Source: Mycetocola_B reblochoni (GTDB lineage Bacteria > Actinomycetota > Actinomycetes > Actinomycetales > Microbacteriaceae). Taken from it: DNA of 23,738 nt. Below, piece after piece: positions 14,680 through 22,898 of the stretch (position 1 is the stretch's first letter; every line of letters starts with the position of its first letter). The position numbers and the translations under genes were made by a program. Below the pieces are notes generated by a model. That model was not told where the DNA came from. It worked only from the letters and a program-made list of their open reading frames with translations, and made no database searches. The stretch is from assembly GCF_003667525.1 (NCBI RefSeq), contig NZ_RCUW01000020.1:1-23738 (forward strand), in the 5' to 3' direction.

Positions 14680-15525
14680 CTATCGTCGGTAAATTTGCCG
14701 ATACTGCTGCGGGGACAGACCGTGTACCTGACGGAAGGCGCGTGAGGCGTGGCTGGGGTCGGTCCATCCGACGCGACGTGCGATGGTTTCGACGGTGTCG
14801 CTGCTTGAGCGTAGAAGGTCGGCCATGCGTCGTGAACGTTCGTTGCGAAGGAACGCTGCTGGGCTTGTGCCGACGTGGCGGGTGAAGAGTCGGGCGAGTT
14901 GCGATCGAGAGATCGCGGCCTCGTCGGCGAGAACATCCATGGTCCACGCGCGGCCAAGATCGTTCATGAGCAACGCCATTGCGTGGCGTACCGAGGGGTG
15001 TTCGGGCGAGTGCTCGGGGACGGGTCGCGTGAGGATATCGAGCAGGTCCACTGCCAGACTCAAGCGGCGAAGTGTCGGCAAATGGTGCCGTTCACCGTCG
15101 ATCAACCGTTGCAGGGAAGCATTCACGTGCGGGAACACTGTGGAAGGCACGTCGAGCACGGTCGGGTCTGACCGGTGACTATCTGAAAGCACAAGAGGAG
15201 CAGGAGCGCTGGACTGAGTGATCCAGCGCTCCTGCTCCTCAAGGAATGCCGTGTCAATGTATGCGGTGGTGGTGATGACTAGACCGGCGGGTTCTCCCGC
15301 ATACCAGCGGCCTGGAGGGAGCAGCACGACCTGCCCTGCGGCAAGATCGACTTCACCGGTCTCGTGCCTGAGCGTCGTGGTGCCCGAGTTCACGATCATC
15401 ACCTTGGTCGCGTCGACAGCAACCCGACCCGTCGAGGCGGAGTGGAGCACGCGCTTTACCGTCAGTGGAAAGGGATTATCACGCGCGCCCAGAGCCTGCG
15501 CTCGTGCTTCCGGGGATGCAGGCAT
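14680..15525 (-). CDS. AraC-family transcription regulator with N-terminal cupin
   Basis: This 281-aa regulator has a cupin-like sensing domain (about 20-110; LRHETGEVDLAAGQVVLLPPG) and a C-terminal AraC-type double HTH (about 185-281; MDVLADEAAISRSQLARLF and then IARRVGWTDPSHASRAFRQV, GLSPQQYR). It follows the FMN reductase with only 4 nt between stop and ATG, so it belongs to the nrd operon and may control it or a redox response. Odd point: codons for LEEQERW...SSAPAPL form a perfect 19-bp inverted repeat inside the gene (15195-15240). The ligand is unknown. Confidence 0.9.
   Translation of the reverse strand: MPASPEARAQALGARDNPFPLTVKRVLHSASTGRVAVDATKVMIVNSGTTTLRHETGEVDLAAGQVVLLPPGRWYAGEPAGLVITTTAYIDTAFLEEQERWITQSSAPAPLVLSDSHRSDPTVLDVPSTVFPHVNASLQRLIDGERHHLPTLRRLSLAVDLLDILTRPVPEHSPEHPSVRHAMALLMNDLGRAWTMDVLADEAAISRSQLARLFTRHVGTSPAAFLRNERSRRMADLLRSSSDTVETIARRVGWTDPSHASRAFRQVHGLSPQQYRQIYRR
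15195..15240 (-). promoter_or_regulatory. Perfect 19-bp hairpin inside the AraC-family gene
   Basis: Arms 15195-15213 and 15222-15240 are perfectly complementary with an 8-nt loop. On the mRNA the stem is followed by UUGUGCUUUC, so it could pause or end transcription within the gene. Such a long perfect repeat in coding sequence is unusual. Confidence 0.6.
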
Positions 15526-15529
15526 CGCA

Positions 15530-16105
15530 TCAACGCACCGAGTTCTGACCTTCGATGAGTCGAGCGAAGCGGAGGATGTAGTCCCGGAGGAACTGCACGG
15601 TCGATTCCTGCGAGATGTTCCCATCCTCACCGAAAAGGGTGGGTGATTGGGAAAGGAAGACCTCGGGCTGTCCGGGGGTGGGCATGTCGAAGTATGAGAG
15701 TGCGAGCCGGAGGTTCTTCTGCGAGCTGTACCCGCCCATGCGGCCAACGGAGTGGCTGATGATCCCTGCGGGCAGGTTCTTCCAGGCGACATCGCTGTTG
15801 GGTTTGGAGCCGATGTCGATGGCGTTTTTCAAGCAGGCGGGGATGGTGCGGTTGTTCTCTGGTGTGACGAACAACACGCCGTCGGAGGCTTTGATGATCT
15901 CGCGGAACTGGGTGTATTCCGGCGGGGTGGGTTTGTCGGTGATGTCGGGATCGTCGTAGTCGAAGTCGTAGAGAGGAAGGTCGCGGATCTCAACGATGCG
16001 TGCGTCGTAGTCTTCGGGAAAGTAGCCGATGGCATTGTGGGCGATCTTGCGTGCGTCGGAGCCGCGGCGCAGACTGCCGACAAGGACGGAGACGTTCTTA
16101 CTCAA
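15530..16105 (-). CDS. NAD(P)H-dependent FMN reductase (flavodoxin-like fold)
   Basis: This 191-aa protein belongs to the NADPH-dependent FMN reductase family. It shows the phosphate-binding GSLRRGS at 10-16, the TPENNRTIPACLKNAID motif at 81-97 (typical P-E-x-N-x-S/T-x-P-x-x-LKNAID), and SVGRMGG at about 118-124. It would reduce free or bound flavin with NAD(P)H in the cytoplasm. It lies 47 nt downstream of nrdF in the same direction; an attractive inference is that it feeds electrons to the flavoprotein NrdI, which is needed to activate NrdF. The start is TTG at 16105; no ATG fits the conserved N-terminus. Confidence 0.9.
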   Translation of the reverse strand: MSKNVSVLVGSLRRGSDARKIAHNAIGYFPEDYDARIVEIRDLPLYDFDYDDPDITDKPTPPEYTQFREIIKASDGVLFVTPENNRTIPACLKNAIDIGSKPNSDVAWKNLPAGIISHSVGRMGGYSSQKNLRLALSYFDMPTPGQPEVFLSQSPTLFGEDGNISQESTVQFLRDYILRFARLIEGQNSVR

Positions 16106-16152
16106 GGGGTGATTCTCTTTCTCTGGGGTGGATGTGTGGGAGTGACGGCCGG

Positions 16153-17178
16153 TTAGAAGTCCCAGTCGTCGTCGCTGGTGTCGACGGCTTTGCCGATGAT
16201 GTAGGAGGATCCGGATCCGGAGAAGAAGTCGTGGTTCTCGTCTGCTCCGGGGGCGAGGGCGGCGAGGATTTCCGGGTTGACTTCGGTCTCTTCTGGGGTG
16301 AAGCGGGCGGGGTAGCCGAGGTTCATGAGTGCTTTGTTGGCGTTGTATCGGACGAAGACGGCGACGTCGTCCATGAGGCCGAGCGGTTCGTAGAGCTCGC
16401 CGGAGTACTGCAGTTCGAGTTCGTAGAGCTCTTCGAGGAGCGCGTAGGTGAACTCGCGCATGTGTTCCTGCTCGGCTGCGGTGTGGGTTTCGAGGCCGCG
16501 CTGGTACTTGTAGCCGGAGTAGTAGCCGTGCACGGCCTTGTCGCGCAGGATGAGCCGGATCATGTCCGCGGTGTTGGTGAGGGTCGCGTGGACGGAGAAG
16601 TGCAGCGGCAGGTAGAAGCCCGCGTACAGCAGCAGCGATGACAGCAGCGTGGAGGAGACCTTCCGTTTGAGCGGGTCATCCCCGTAGTAGTGCGCGAGCA
16701 CCTTCTTGCACCGCTCTTGGAGCAGGTCGTTGGCGATGGCCCACCGGTAGGCGTCGTCGATCTCTGGTGTCGAGGTGAGCGTGGAGAAGACGGAGGAGTA
16801 GGAGCGCGCGTGCACGGACTGCATGAAGGCGATGTTGGTGTAGACGGCCTCTTCGTGTTCGGTGCGGGCGTCTTGGATCTGGCAGATCTCGCCGACGGTG
16901 GCCTGCACGGTGTCGAGCATGGTGAGCCCGGTGAACACGCGCATGGTCAGCGTGCGCTCTTCCTGGGTGAGTTTCTGCCAGGCGGGGAGGTCGTTGGAGA
17001 GGGGCACTTTCTCGGGGAGCCAGAAGTTCGCGGTGAGCCGGTTCCACACCTCGAGGTCTTTGTCGTCTCCTACGCGGTTCCAGTTGATGGGCCGCAGGCG
17101 CGCTGCCGGATCGTGCCGGTAGCCCGGTGGGGTGACGGAGATCTCGGTGATCGGGCGCGTGGTGTCGGTGAGGGGCAT
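16153..17178 (-). CDS. nrdF: Ribonucleotide reductase radical subunit NrdF, class Ie (metal-free) QSK variant
   Basis: This 341-aa protein is the radical-generating R2 subunit of a NrdEF-type reductase, which makes deoxyribonucleotides with NrdE. The fold motifs are intact, but the metal site is not: D89 (TMLDTVQ), H123 (QSVHARSYS) and H217 (KAVHGYY) remain, while the three canonical Glu ligands are Gln120, Ser180 (LLSSLLLYAG) and Lys214 (RDKAVHGYY). I checked these codons as CAG, TCA and AAG. This Q-S-K set is the known signature of one group of class Ie R2 proteins, which carry no metal and use a NrdI-made DOPA radical on the conserved Tyr (here Y127). The C-terminus (DDDWDF) keeps the NrdE-binding tail. 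GAAGGA precedes the ATG; 32 nt separate it from nrdE. Confidence 0.95.
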   Translation of the reverse strand: MPLTDTTRPITEISVTPPGYRHDPAARLRPINWNRVGDDKDLEVWNRLTANFWLPEKVPLSNDLPAWQKLTQEERTLTMRVFTGLTMLDTVQATVGEICQIQDARTEHEEAVYTNIAFMQSVHARSYSSVFSTLTSTPEIDDAYRWAIANDLLQERCKKVLAHYYGDDPLKRKVSSTLLSSLLLYAGFYLPLHFSVHATLTNTADMIRLILRDKAVHGYYSGYKYQRGLETHTAAEQEHMREFTYALLEELYELELQYSGELYEPLGLMDDVAVFVRYNANKALMNLGYPARFTPEETEVNPEILAALAPGADENHDFFSGSGSSYIIGKAVDTSDDDWDF

Positions 17179-17210
17179 TGGGGTTCCTTCGGGAAGATCG
17201 GATTCTGGGG

Positions 17211-19367
17211 TTAAAGGGCGCAGGAGACGCAGCCTTCGATTTCGGTGCCTTCGAGTGCGGGCTGGCGGAGGCGAATGTAGTAGAGGGTCTTGATCCCGGC
17301 GCGCCAGGCGTGGATCTGTGCCTTGTTGATGTCGCGGGTGGTCGCGGTGTCGCGGAAGAACAGCGTCAGGGAGAGGCCTTGGTCGACGTGGCGGGTGGCG
17401 GCGGCGTAGGTGTCGATGATCTTCTCGTAGCCGATCTCGTAGGCGTCCTCGAAGAATTCGAGGTTGTCGTCGGTCATGTGCGGGGCCGGGTAGTAGACGC
17501 GGCCGAGCTTGCCTTCTTTGCGGATCTCGATCTTCGCCGCGATCGGATGGATCGACGCGGTCGCGTTGTTCACGTACGAGATCGATCCGGTCGGCGGGAT
17601 GGCCTGCAGGTAGGCGTTGTAGATGCCGTGCTGCCGCACCGATTCCCGCAGCTGCGCCCAGTCATCGCGGGTGGGGATCGCCACGCCTGCCTCGGCGAAG
17701 AGGGCGCGGACGCGTTCGGTGGCGGGCTGCCACTCGCGCTCGGTGTACTTATCGAAGTACGAGCCGTCGGCGTAGGCGGAAGTCTCGAACCCGGCGAAAG
17801 CCGCACCGCGTTCGATGGCGATCCGGTTGGAGGCGCGCAGAGCGTGGTAGGTGACGGCGAGGAAGTAGATGTCGGTGAAGTCGATGCCCTCCTCGCTGCC
17901 GTAACGGATGCGCTGCGAGGCGAGGAACCCGTGCAGGTTCATCTGCCCGAGACCGATCGCGTGCGATGCGTCGTTCCCGGCCGCGATCGAGGGCACCGCG
18001 TCGATGTCGGTCTGGTCGGACACGCTCGTCAGTGCCCGCACCGCAGTCTCGACGGTCGCCCCGAAGTCGGGGGAGGCGAAGGCCTGGGCGATGTTGAGGG
18101 AGCCGAGGTTGCAGGAGATGTCCCGGCCGACCTGCTCGTACCCGATCGCCGCGTTGTATCGGGAGGGAGTGTTCACCTGGAGGATCTCACTGCAGAGGTT
18201 GGACATGTTGATCCAGCCCTGCAGCGGGTTCGCGCGGTTGACGGTGTCCTCGAACAGCACGTACGGGTAGCCGGACTCGAACTGCAGCTCGGCGAGGGTC
18301 TTGAAGAACTCCCGTGCGCTGATCGTGCTCTTCCGCACCCGCGGGTTCGCGACCAGCTCGTCGTAGTGATCGTTCACCGACAGATCCGACAGCGGCTTCC
18401 CGTACTCGCGCTCGACGTCGTAGGGACTGAACAGGTGCATGTCCCGGTTCTCCTTCGCGAGCTGGAAGGTGACGTCGGGGATCACGACGCCGAGGGAGAG
18501 CGTCTTGATGCGGATCTTCTCGTCCGCGTTCTCGCGCTTCGTGTCCAGGAACCGCAGGATGTCCGGGTGGTGCGCGTGGAGGTACACGGCTCCGGCTCCT
18601 TGCCGGGCACCGAGCTGGTTGGCGTAGCTGAAGCTGTCCTCGAGGATCTTCATCACCGGGACGACGCCGGAGGCCTGGTTCTCGATCTGCTTGATCGGCG
18701 CCCCGGTCTCACGCAGGTTCGTCAGCAGTAGCGCGACCCCGCCCCCGCGCTTGGACAGCTGCAACGCGGAGTTCACACTCCGTCCGATGGACTCGAGATT
18801 GTCCTCCAGGCGGAGCAGGAAACAGGACACGAGCTCGCCGCGCTGCGCCTTGCCCGCGTTCAGGAACGTCGGGGTCGCAGGCTGGAAACGGCCGGAGAGC
18901 ATCTCATCCACCAGCCGGGTCGCCAGCGCCTCGTCGCCCCGACCGAGGAAGAGTGCGGTGGCGACCACGCGTTCCTTGAAACCCTCCAGGTACGTGGTGC
19001 CATCGAACGTCTTCAGCGCATAGGAAGTGAAGAACTTGAACGCCCCGAGGAAAGTCTGGAAACGGTGTCCTGCCCCGCGGGCGCGCTCGTGCAGGTCGGT
19101 GAGGAACTCCCGACGGTACGCGTCAAGGAACGCCCGCTCGTAGTAGTCGTTCGCAACTAACCACTCCAGGCGCTCGGCCACGCTCGGGAAGGTTCTCGTG
19201 TTCGGGTGGACGTGCTGGCGCAGGTACTCCTCGGCGGCTTCCCGGTCCTTGTCGAGCTGGATCGACCCGTCCGGGGCGAACAGGTTCAGCTGTGCGTTGA
19301 GGGCGTGGTAGTCCTTCCGCGCGCCGATCCCGGTGCGAGCGGGGGCTTCTGGGGAGATGATGGTCAT
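17211..19367 (-). CDS. nrdE: Ribonucleotide reductase catalytic subunit NrdE
   Basis: This 718-aa protein is the catalytic R1 subunit, reducing ribonucleoside diphosphates through a thiyl radical. Visible residues are the redox pair C182 (ELVSCFLL) and C419 (DISCNLGSLN), the active-site loop N390-L-C392-S-E394, the radical-transfer pair in KTLYYIRLR near the end, and the C-terminal CVSCAL with C713 and C716 that shuttles electrons from a glutaredoxin/thioredoxin. Length is typical of NrdE, and no ATP-cone domain is seen at the N-terminus, so dATP overall inhibition is not expected. The ATG at 19367 overlaps the nrdI stop (ATGA) and follows GAGGAAG. Confidence 0.97.
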   Translation of the reverse strand: MTIISPEAPARTGIGARKDYHALNAQLNLFAPDGSIQLDKDREAAEEYLRQHVHPNTRTFPSVAERLEWLVANDYYERAFLDAYRREFLTDLHERARGAGHRFQTFLGAFKFFTSYALKTFDGTTYLEGFKERVVATALFLGRGDEALATRLVDEMLSGRFQPATPTFLNAGKAQRGELVSCFLLRLEDNLESIGRSVNSALQLSKRGGGVALLLTNLRETGAPIKQIENQASGVVPVMKILEDSFSYANQLGARQGAGAVYLHAHHPDILRFLDTKRENADEKIRIKTLSLGVVIPDVTFQLAKENRDMHLFSPYDVEREYGKPLSDLSVNDHYDELVANPRVRKSTISAREFFKTLAELQFESGYPYVLFEDTVNRANPLQGWINMSNLCSEILQVNTPSRYNAAIGYEQVGRDISCNLGSLNIAQAFASPDFGATVETAVRALTSVSDQTDIDAVPSIAAGNDASHAIGLGQMNLHGFLASQRIRYGSEEGIDFTDIYFLAVTYHALRASNRIAIERGAAFAGFETSAYADGSYFDKYTEREWQPATERVRALFAEAGVAIPTRDDWAQLRESVRQHGIYNAYLQAIPPTGSISYVNNATASIHPIAAKIEIRKEGKLGRVYYPAPHMTDDNLEFFEDAYEIGYEKIIDTYAAATRHVDQGLSLTLFFRDTATTRDINKAQIHAWRAGIKTLYYIRLRQPALEGTEIEGCVSCAL

Positions 19368-19867
19368 GCGGTCTTCCTCTCGGTGGATGTCAGATTGTCG
19401 GAGGCCTGCTCCCAGAAGCGGGTCAGGCCGTTGTTCACGTGTTCGATATCGCGCAGGGTGCCGAGCAGCTCGAAGCGGTACAGCTCCGGCACCCGGCACT
19501 TCGCGGAGATGACAGGGCCGGCGAGGCAGTAGTGCTCGCCGAAGTTCGTGTTCCCCGCCGTGATCACACCCCGAATGAGGGCACGGTTCGCCGGGTCGTT
19601 GAGGAACGAGATCACCTGCTTCGGCACCGCCCCGGAACGCGCCCCACCGCCATAGGTCGGCACCACGAGCACGAAGGGTCGTGCGACCCGGATCAGCCCC
19701 TCCACCCGGGGCCGCAACGGAACACGAACCGCGGGCCGGTCCAGCTGGTCGACGAACCGGCGAGTGTTCTCCGACACGCTCGAGAAGAACACGAGATCAG
19801 GCGACTGGGCGGCGGCGAACTCGCGCACTGAGAGCGCGGCGCGCCGGGGCTCGTGGGGGGCTGGCAT
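19364..19867 (-). CDS. nrdI: NrdI flavodoxin-like activator of NrdF
   Basis: This 167-aa flavoprotein carries the NrdI motifs FFSSVSENTRRFVDQL (27-42), VVPTYGGG (68-75), PKQVISFLND (82-91) and GNTNFGEHYC (105-114). In class Ib systems NrdI supplies the oxidant for the metal site; in class Ie it is needed to convert the NrdF Tyr to a DOPA radical, which matches the NrdF found here. The ATG at 19867 follows GGAGGA. The open frame extends upstream to 19978, but that would place the promoter region in the gene. It is the first gene of the minus-strand nrd operon and overlaps nrdE by 4 nt. Confidence 0.93.
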   Translation of the reverse strand: MPAPHEPRRAALSVREFAAAQSPDLVFFSSVSENTRRFVDQLDRPAVRVPLRPRVEGLIRVARPFVLVVPTYGGGARSGAVPKQVISFLNDPANRALIRGVITAGNTNFGEHYCLAGPVISAKCRVPELYRFELLGTLRDIEHVNNGLTRFWEQASDNLTSTERKTA

Positions 19868-20036
19868 GGCGTTCCTCCTCGCTCTCTGGCTGTGACGCGC
19901 CACGCCACCAACCACTACATGTTGTGCCTCACCGATGTTTGGAGCGGCGTATGTAGTAATAACATCGATGTGGTTCACTTGTCTACGCCACGCCCAGGTT
20001 GGAAACTACGGTAGGCCGAACAATAGGATGTGTGGC
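19868..20036. promoter_or_regulatory. Divergent control region between nrdI and the metal-import operon
   Basis: These 169 nt must serve both directions. CACTACATGTTGTG at 19913-19926 resembles an NrdR box. A degenerate second copy, GGCGTATGTAGTAA, lies at 19947-19960 (centres 34 bp apart, slightly more than usual). The perfect palindrome ACATCGATGT at 19962-19971 has a weaker partner CACCGATGT at 19930-19938. No strong -35/-10 pair could be assigned. Confidence 0.5.
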
Positions 20037-20300
20037 ATGGGACGAACGCACGTGGACGAGCGCAATGAGGGTGCGTGGCTGGAGGCCATCACCTTGTTTC
20101 AATCCGTGCGAGACGCCGACCATGACGCTGCGGCTCGCCTGTTGCGAACGTCTTCTGACCCCGAAGCGGTGATGCTGAACCTCCTGCGCATGCTCGGCGT
20201 GTACCTGCGCGGAGAAGCACCCGACAAGCTCGACCACTTCATCGCCGCATCCCATCGCGCTGGCCCGCCCCCAAGCCCTCCGTTTCCACCACTCACGTGA
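20037..20300 (+). CDS. Small hypothetical protein (87 aa) leading the metal-import operon
   Basis: I do not recognise the family. The protein is soluble, with two predicted amphipathic helices (AWLEAITLFQSVRDADHDAA and DPEAVMLNLLRMLGVYL) and a Pro-rich end (PPPSPPFPP). The ATG at 20037 has AGG 9 nt upstream; another in-frame ATG at 20028 is possible but too close to that site. It ends 44 nt before the binding-protein gene, in the same direction, so it is probably co-transcribed. Coding status rests on length, position and codon pattern only. Confidence 0.55.
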   Translation: MGRTHVDERNEGAWLEAITLFQSVRDADHDAAARLLRTSSDPEAVMLNLLRMLGVYLRGEAPDKLDHFIAASHRAGPPPSPPFPPLT

Positions 20301-20344
20301 ACTTCCACCCGTATCTCGCCACCCGTTCAGCTAAGGAACCATCC

Positions 20345-21286
20345 ATGCCACGTAACTCCCGCTTCTTCTCCCGCCGTTCCCTGCCGCTGCTGGCAGCGTC
20401 CGTGCTCGCGCTGTCTCTTGCTGGATGCGCAACATCTGGCGAGAACGATGCAGGAGCAGACGATGAGCGTCCCGTGGTGCTGACGACGTTCACCGTTCTC
20501 GCGGACATCGCCGAGAACGTCGCGGGCGACCATCTGAGGGTGGAGTCGATCACGAAGGTCGGGGCGGAGATCCACGGCTACGAACCCACACCCGGCGACA
20601 TCCGCAGAGCATCGGAGGCCGACCTCATCCTCGACAACGGGATGAATCTCGAGGCGTGGTTCGGACAGTTCGTCGAAGGCATGGACGTGCCTCACGTCGT
20701 CGTCAGCGAGGGAGTCGAGGCCATCGACATCACCGAGGACGCCTACGCAGGGATGCCGAACCCGCACGCGTGGATGAGCCCGGTGAACGTGCAGATCTAC
20801 GTCGACAACATGGTCGACGCGTTCAGCGACCTCGACCCCGACAACGCGAGCGAATACGAGGCCAACGGCGAGGCGTACAAGGCCGAGCTACAGACCGTGC
20901 AGGACGAGCTGGTCGACGAGCTGTCGGTCCTGCCCGATAACCAGCGGGCGCTGGTCACCTGTGAAGGCGCGTTCTCCTACCTCGCCCGGGACGCCGGGCT
21001 GACAGAGAAGTACATCTGGGCAGTCAACGCCGAGCAGCAGGCCACCCCCCAGCAGATCACCTCTGCCATCGAGTTCGTACGCGACAACGACGTGCCAGCG
21101 GTGTTCTGCGAGTCCACCGTGTCCGACGCCCCGATGCAGCAGGTCGTCGAAGCAACCGATGCCGAGTTCGGCGGCGTGCTGTACGTCGACTCCCTCTCCG
21201 AAGCGGACGGCCCGGTCCCGACCTACCTGGAACTAATCCGCCATGACGCGACCACCATCATCGACGCGCTGACGGCACGCAACTGA
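20345..21286 (+). CDS. Metal-binding lipoprotein of an Mn/Zn-type ABC importer (MntA/PsaA-like)
   Basis: This 313-aa cluster A-I substrate-binding protein is exported and lipid-anchored: basic start (RRS), hydrophobic segment at 12-27 and lipobox LAGC with Cys28. Candidate metal ligands are H77 (EIHGYEPTPGD), H141 (NPHAWMSP), E207 (CEGAFSYL) and D282 (YVDSLSE). The His-His-Glu-Asp set fits manganese (or iron) binders better than the three-His zinc binders, and there is no His-rich loop. AAGGA lies 9 nt before the ATG. The stop overlaps the ATPase start by one base (TGATG). Confidence 0.93.
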   Translation: MPRNSRFFSRRSLPLLAASVLALSLAGCATSGENDAGADDERPVVLTTFTVLADIAENVAGDHLRVESITKVGAEIHGYEPTPGDIRRASEADLILDNGMNLEAWFGQFVEGMDVPHVVVSEGVEAIDITEDAYAGMPNPHAWMSPVNVQIYVDNMVDAFSDLDPDNASEYEANGEAYKAELQTVQDELVDELSVLPDNQRALVTCEGAFSYLARDAGLTEKYIWAVNAEQQATPQQITSAIEFVRDNDVPAVFCESTVSDAPMQQVVEATDAEFGGVLYVDSLSEADGPVPTYLELIRHDATTIIDALTARN

Positions 21287-22023
21287 TGACGACAGCGATC
21301 TCGGTGCACGACGTCACCGTGCACTATGGCGAGGTCCTCGCCCTCGACCACGCCACCCTCGACATCCAGGCAGGACGCGTGTGCGGACTCGTCGGCATGA
21401 ACGGATCCGGGAAGTCCACCCTGTTCAAGACCATCATGGGGCTGCTGCGCCCTGACTCCGGCACCGTGCGCGTCAACGGCCAGAACCCGGCCAAGGCACG
21501 CAAGTCCGGGATCGTCGGCTATGTGCCGCAGAGCGAGGACGTCGACTGGGCATTCCCGGTGACCGTGCGCGATGTCGTCATGACCGGCCGCTACGGGCAC
21601 ATGGGATTCACCCGCCACGCGAAAAGATCTGACCACGACGCCGTCGATCACGCGCTGGAACGGGTGGAGCTCACCGAGTACGCGAACCGGCAGATCGGGC
21701 AGCTCTCCGGCGGCCAGAAGAAACGCGCCTTCGTCGCCCGGGGCATCGCCCAGGGGGCGACCATTCTGCTGTTGGATGAGCCGTTCGCCGGGGTCGACAA
21801 ACGCTCCGAGGCCACGATCACCCGGCTGCTGCGCGAGCTTGCCGACGACGGGGCCACGATCCTCGTCTCCACCCACGACCTCCACGCCCTGCCAGGCCTT
21901 GCTGACGAGGCCGTGCTCCTCATGCGCCGCGTGCTCATGCACGGCGACCCGAACGAGGTGCTCCAGCCCGACAACCTTGCCCTGGCCTTCGGCCTGGACG
22001 TCCTGAACCGAGGCGACAACTGA
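21286..22023 (+). CDS. ABC importer ATPase, Mn/Zn type (MntB-like)
   Basis: This 245-aa ATP-binding subunit powers the importer. Walker A is GMNGSGKST (37-45), Q-loop YVPQSEDVDW (79-88, the usual form for this subfamily), signature LSGGQ (140-144), Walker B ILLLDEP (160-166) and switch His197 (STHD). It starts at the ATG overlapping the previous stop and ends in the same TGATG overlap with the permease gene, so all three subunits are translationally coupled. No anomaly was seen. Confidence 0.95.
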   Translation: MTTAISVHDVTVHYGEVLALDHATLDIQAGRVCGLVGMNGSGKSTLFKTIMGLLRPDSGTVRVNGQNPAKARKSGIVGYVPQSEDVDWAFPVTVRDVVMTGRYGHMGFTRHAKRSDHDAVDHALERVELTEYANRQIGQLSGGQKKRAFVARGIAQGATILLLDEPFAGVDKRSEATITRLLRELADDGATILVSTHDLHALPGLADEAVLLMRRVLMHGDPNEVLQPDNLALAFGLDVLNRGDN

Positions 22024-22898
22024 TGAACCTGATCGACTTCTTCCTCGAACCCCTCAGCTACGACTTCATGGTGCGCGCCCTCGCGACCACCCTGATCGCC
22101 TCGATCGTGTGCGCGGTGCTCTCCTGCTGGCTCGTCCTGATCGGCTGGTCGCTCATGGGCGACGCCGTCTCCCACGCCGTCCTCCCCGGAGTGGTCCTGG
22201 CCTACATCGTCGGCGCCCCCTTCGCCCTCGGCGCGGTGATCTTCGGGTTCCTCGCCGTCGCCCTCATCGGCGCGGTCAGAGACACCAGTCGGGTGAAAGA
22301 GGACGCCGCGATCGGGATCGTGTTCAGCACCCTGTTCGCTCTGGGGCTCGTGCTGATCTCCGTCACCCCGTCGCAGACCGACCTGAACCACATCATCTTC
22401 GGCAACCTGCTCGGCGTGTCCTGGGCCGACCTCACCCAGGTCATCATCCTCGGCGCGATCACCTTCACGATCCTCGTCACCAAACGCCGCGACTTCACCC
22501 TCTACGCCTTCGACCCCACCCACGCCCACGCGATCGGACTGAACCCGAAGATCCTCGGTGCAGCGCTCCTCGGCCTCCTCGCCCTCACCGCCGTCGTCGC
22601 CCTCCAGGCCGTCGGCGTCATCCTGGTCGTGGCGATGCTCATCATCCCGGGAGCGACCGCATACCTGCTCACGGACCGCTTCGGACGCATGCTCGTCATC
22701 GCCCCCGCGATCTCCGCAGCCTGCGCCGTCATCGGCCTGTACTTGAGCTACTACCTCGACACCGCCTCCGGCGGCATGGTCGTCCTCGCCCAGGGAGCCG
22801 TGTTCGCCTTCGTTTACCTCTTCAGCCCCCGGCACGGTCTCATCGGAACCCGGGTCATGAGCACACGTCGCCGTCGGGCACTCGCTTCCGCTCAGTAG
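22023..22898 (+). CDS. ABC importer permease, Mn/Zn type (ABC-3 family, MntC-like)
   Basis: This 291-aa permease has about eight membrane helices, including segments at about 20-42, 54-84, 97-114, 137-153, 177-213 and 224-244. The family motifs LMGDAVSHAVLPGVVLAY (44-61) and GVILVVAMLIIPGATAYLL (198-216) are present, and a basic tail (STRRRRALASAQ) lies in the cytoplasm. It overlaps both neighbours: TGATG upstream, and TAGTG with the regulator gene downstream. Confidence 0.93.
   Translation: MNLIDFFLEPLSYDFMVRALATTLIASIVCAVLSCWLVLIGWSLMGDAVSHAVLPGVVLAYIVGAPFALGAVIFGFLAVALIGAVRDTSRVKEDAAIGIVFSTLFALGLVLISVTPSQTDLNHIIFGNLLGVSWADLTQVIILGAITFTILVTKRRDFTLYAFDPTHAHAIGLNPKILGAALLGLLALTAVVALQAVGVILVVAMLIIPGATAYLLTDRFGRMLVIAPAISAACAVIGLYLSYYLDTASGGMVVLAQGAVFAFVYLFSPRHGLIGTRVMSTRRRRALASAQ

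Noticed and set aside
17178..18731. 517-aa open frame on the plus strand
   Set aside because: It is antisense to nrdE and nrdF ends, has Val/Gly/Asp-rich composition typical of a mirrored GC-rich frame, and matches no domain.
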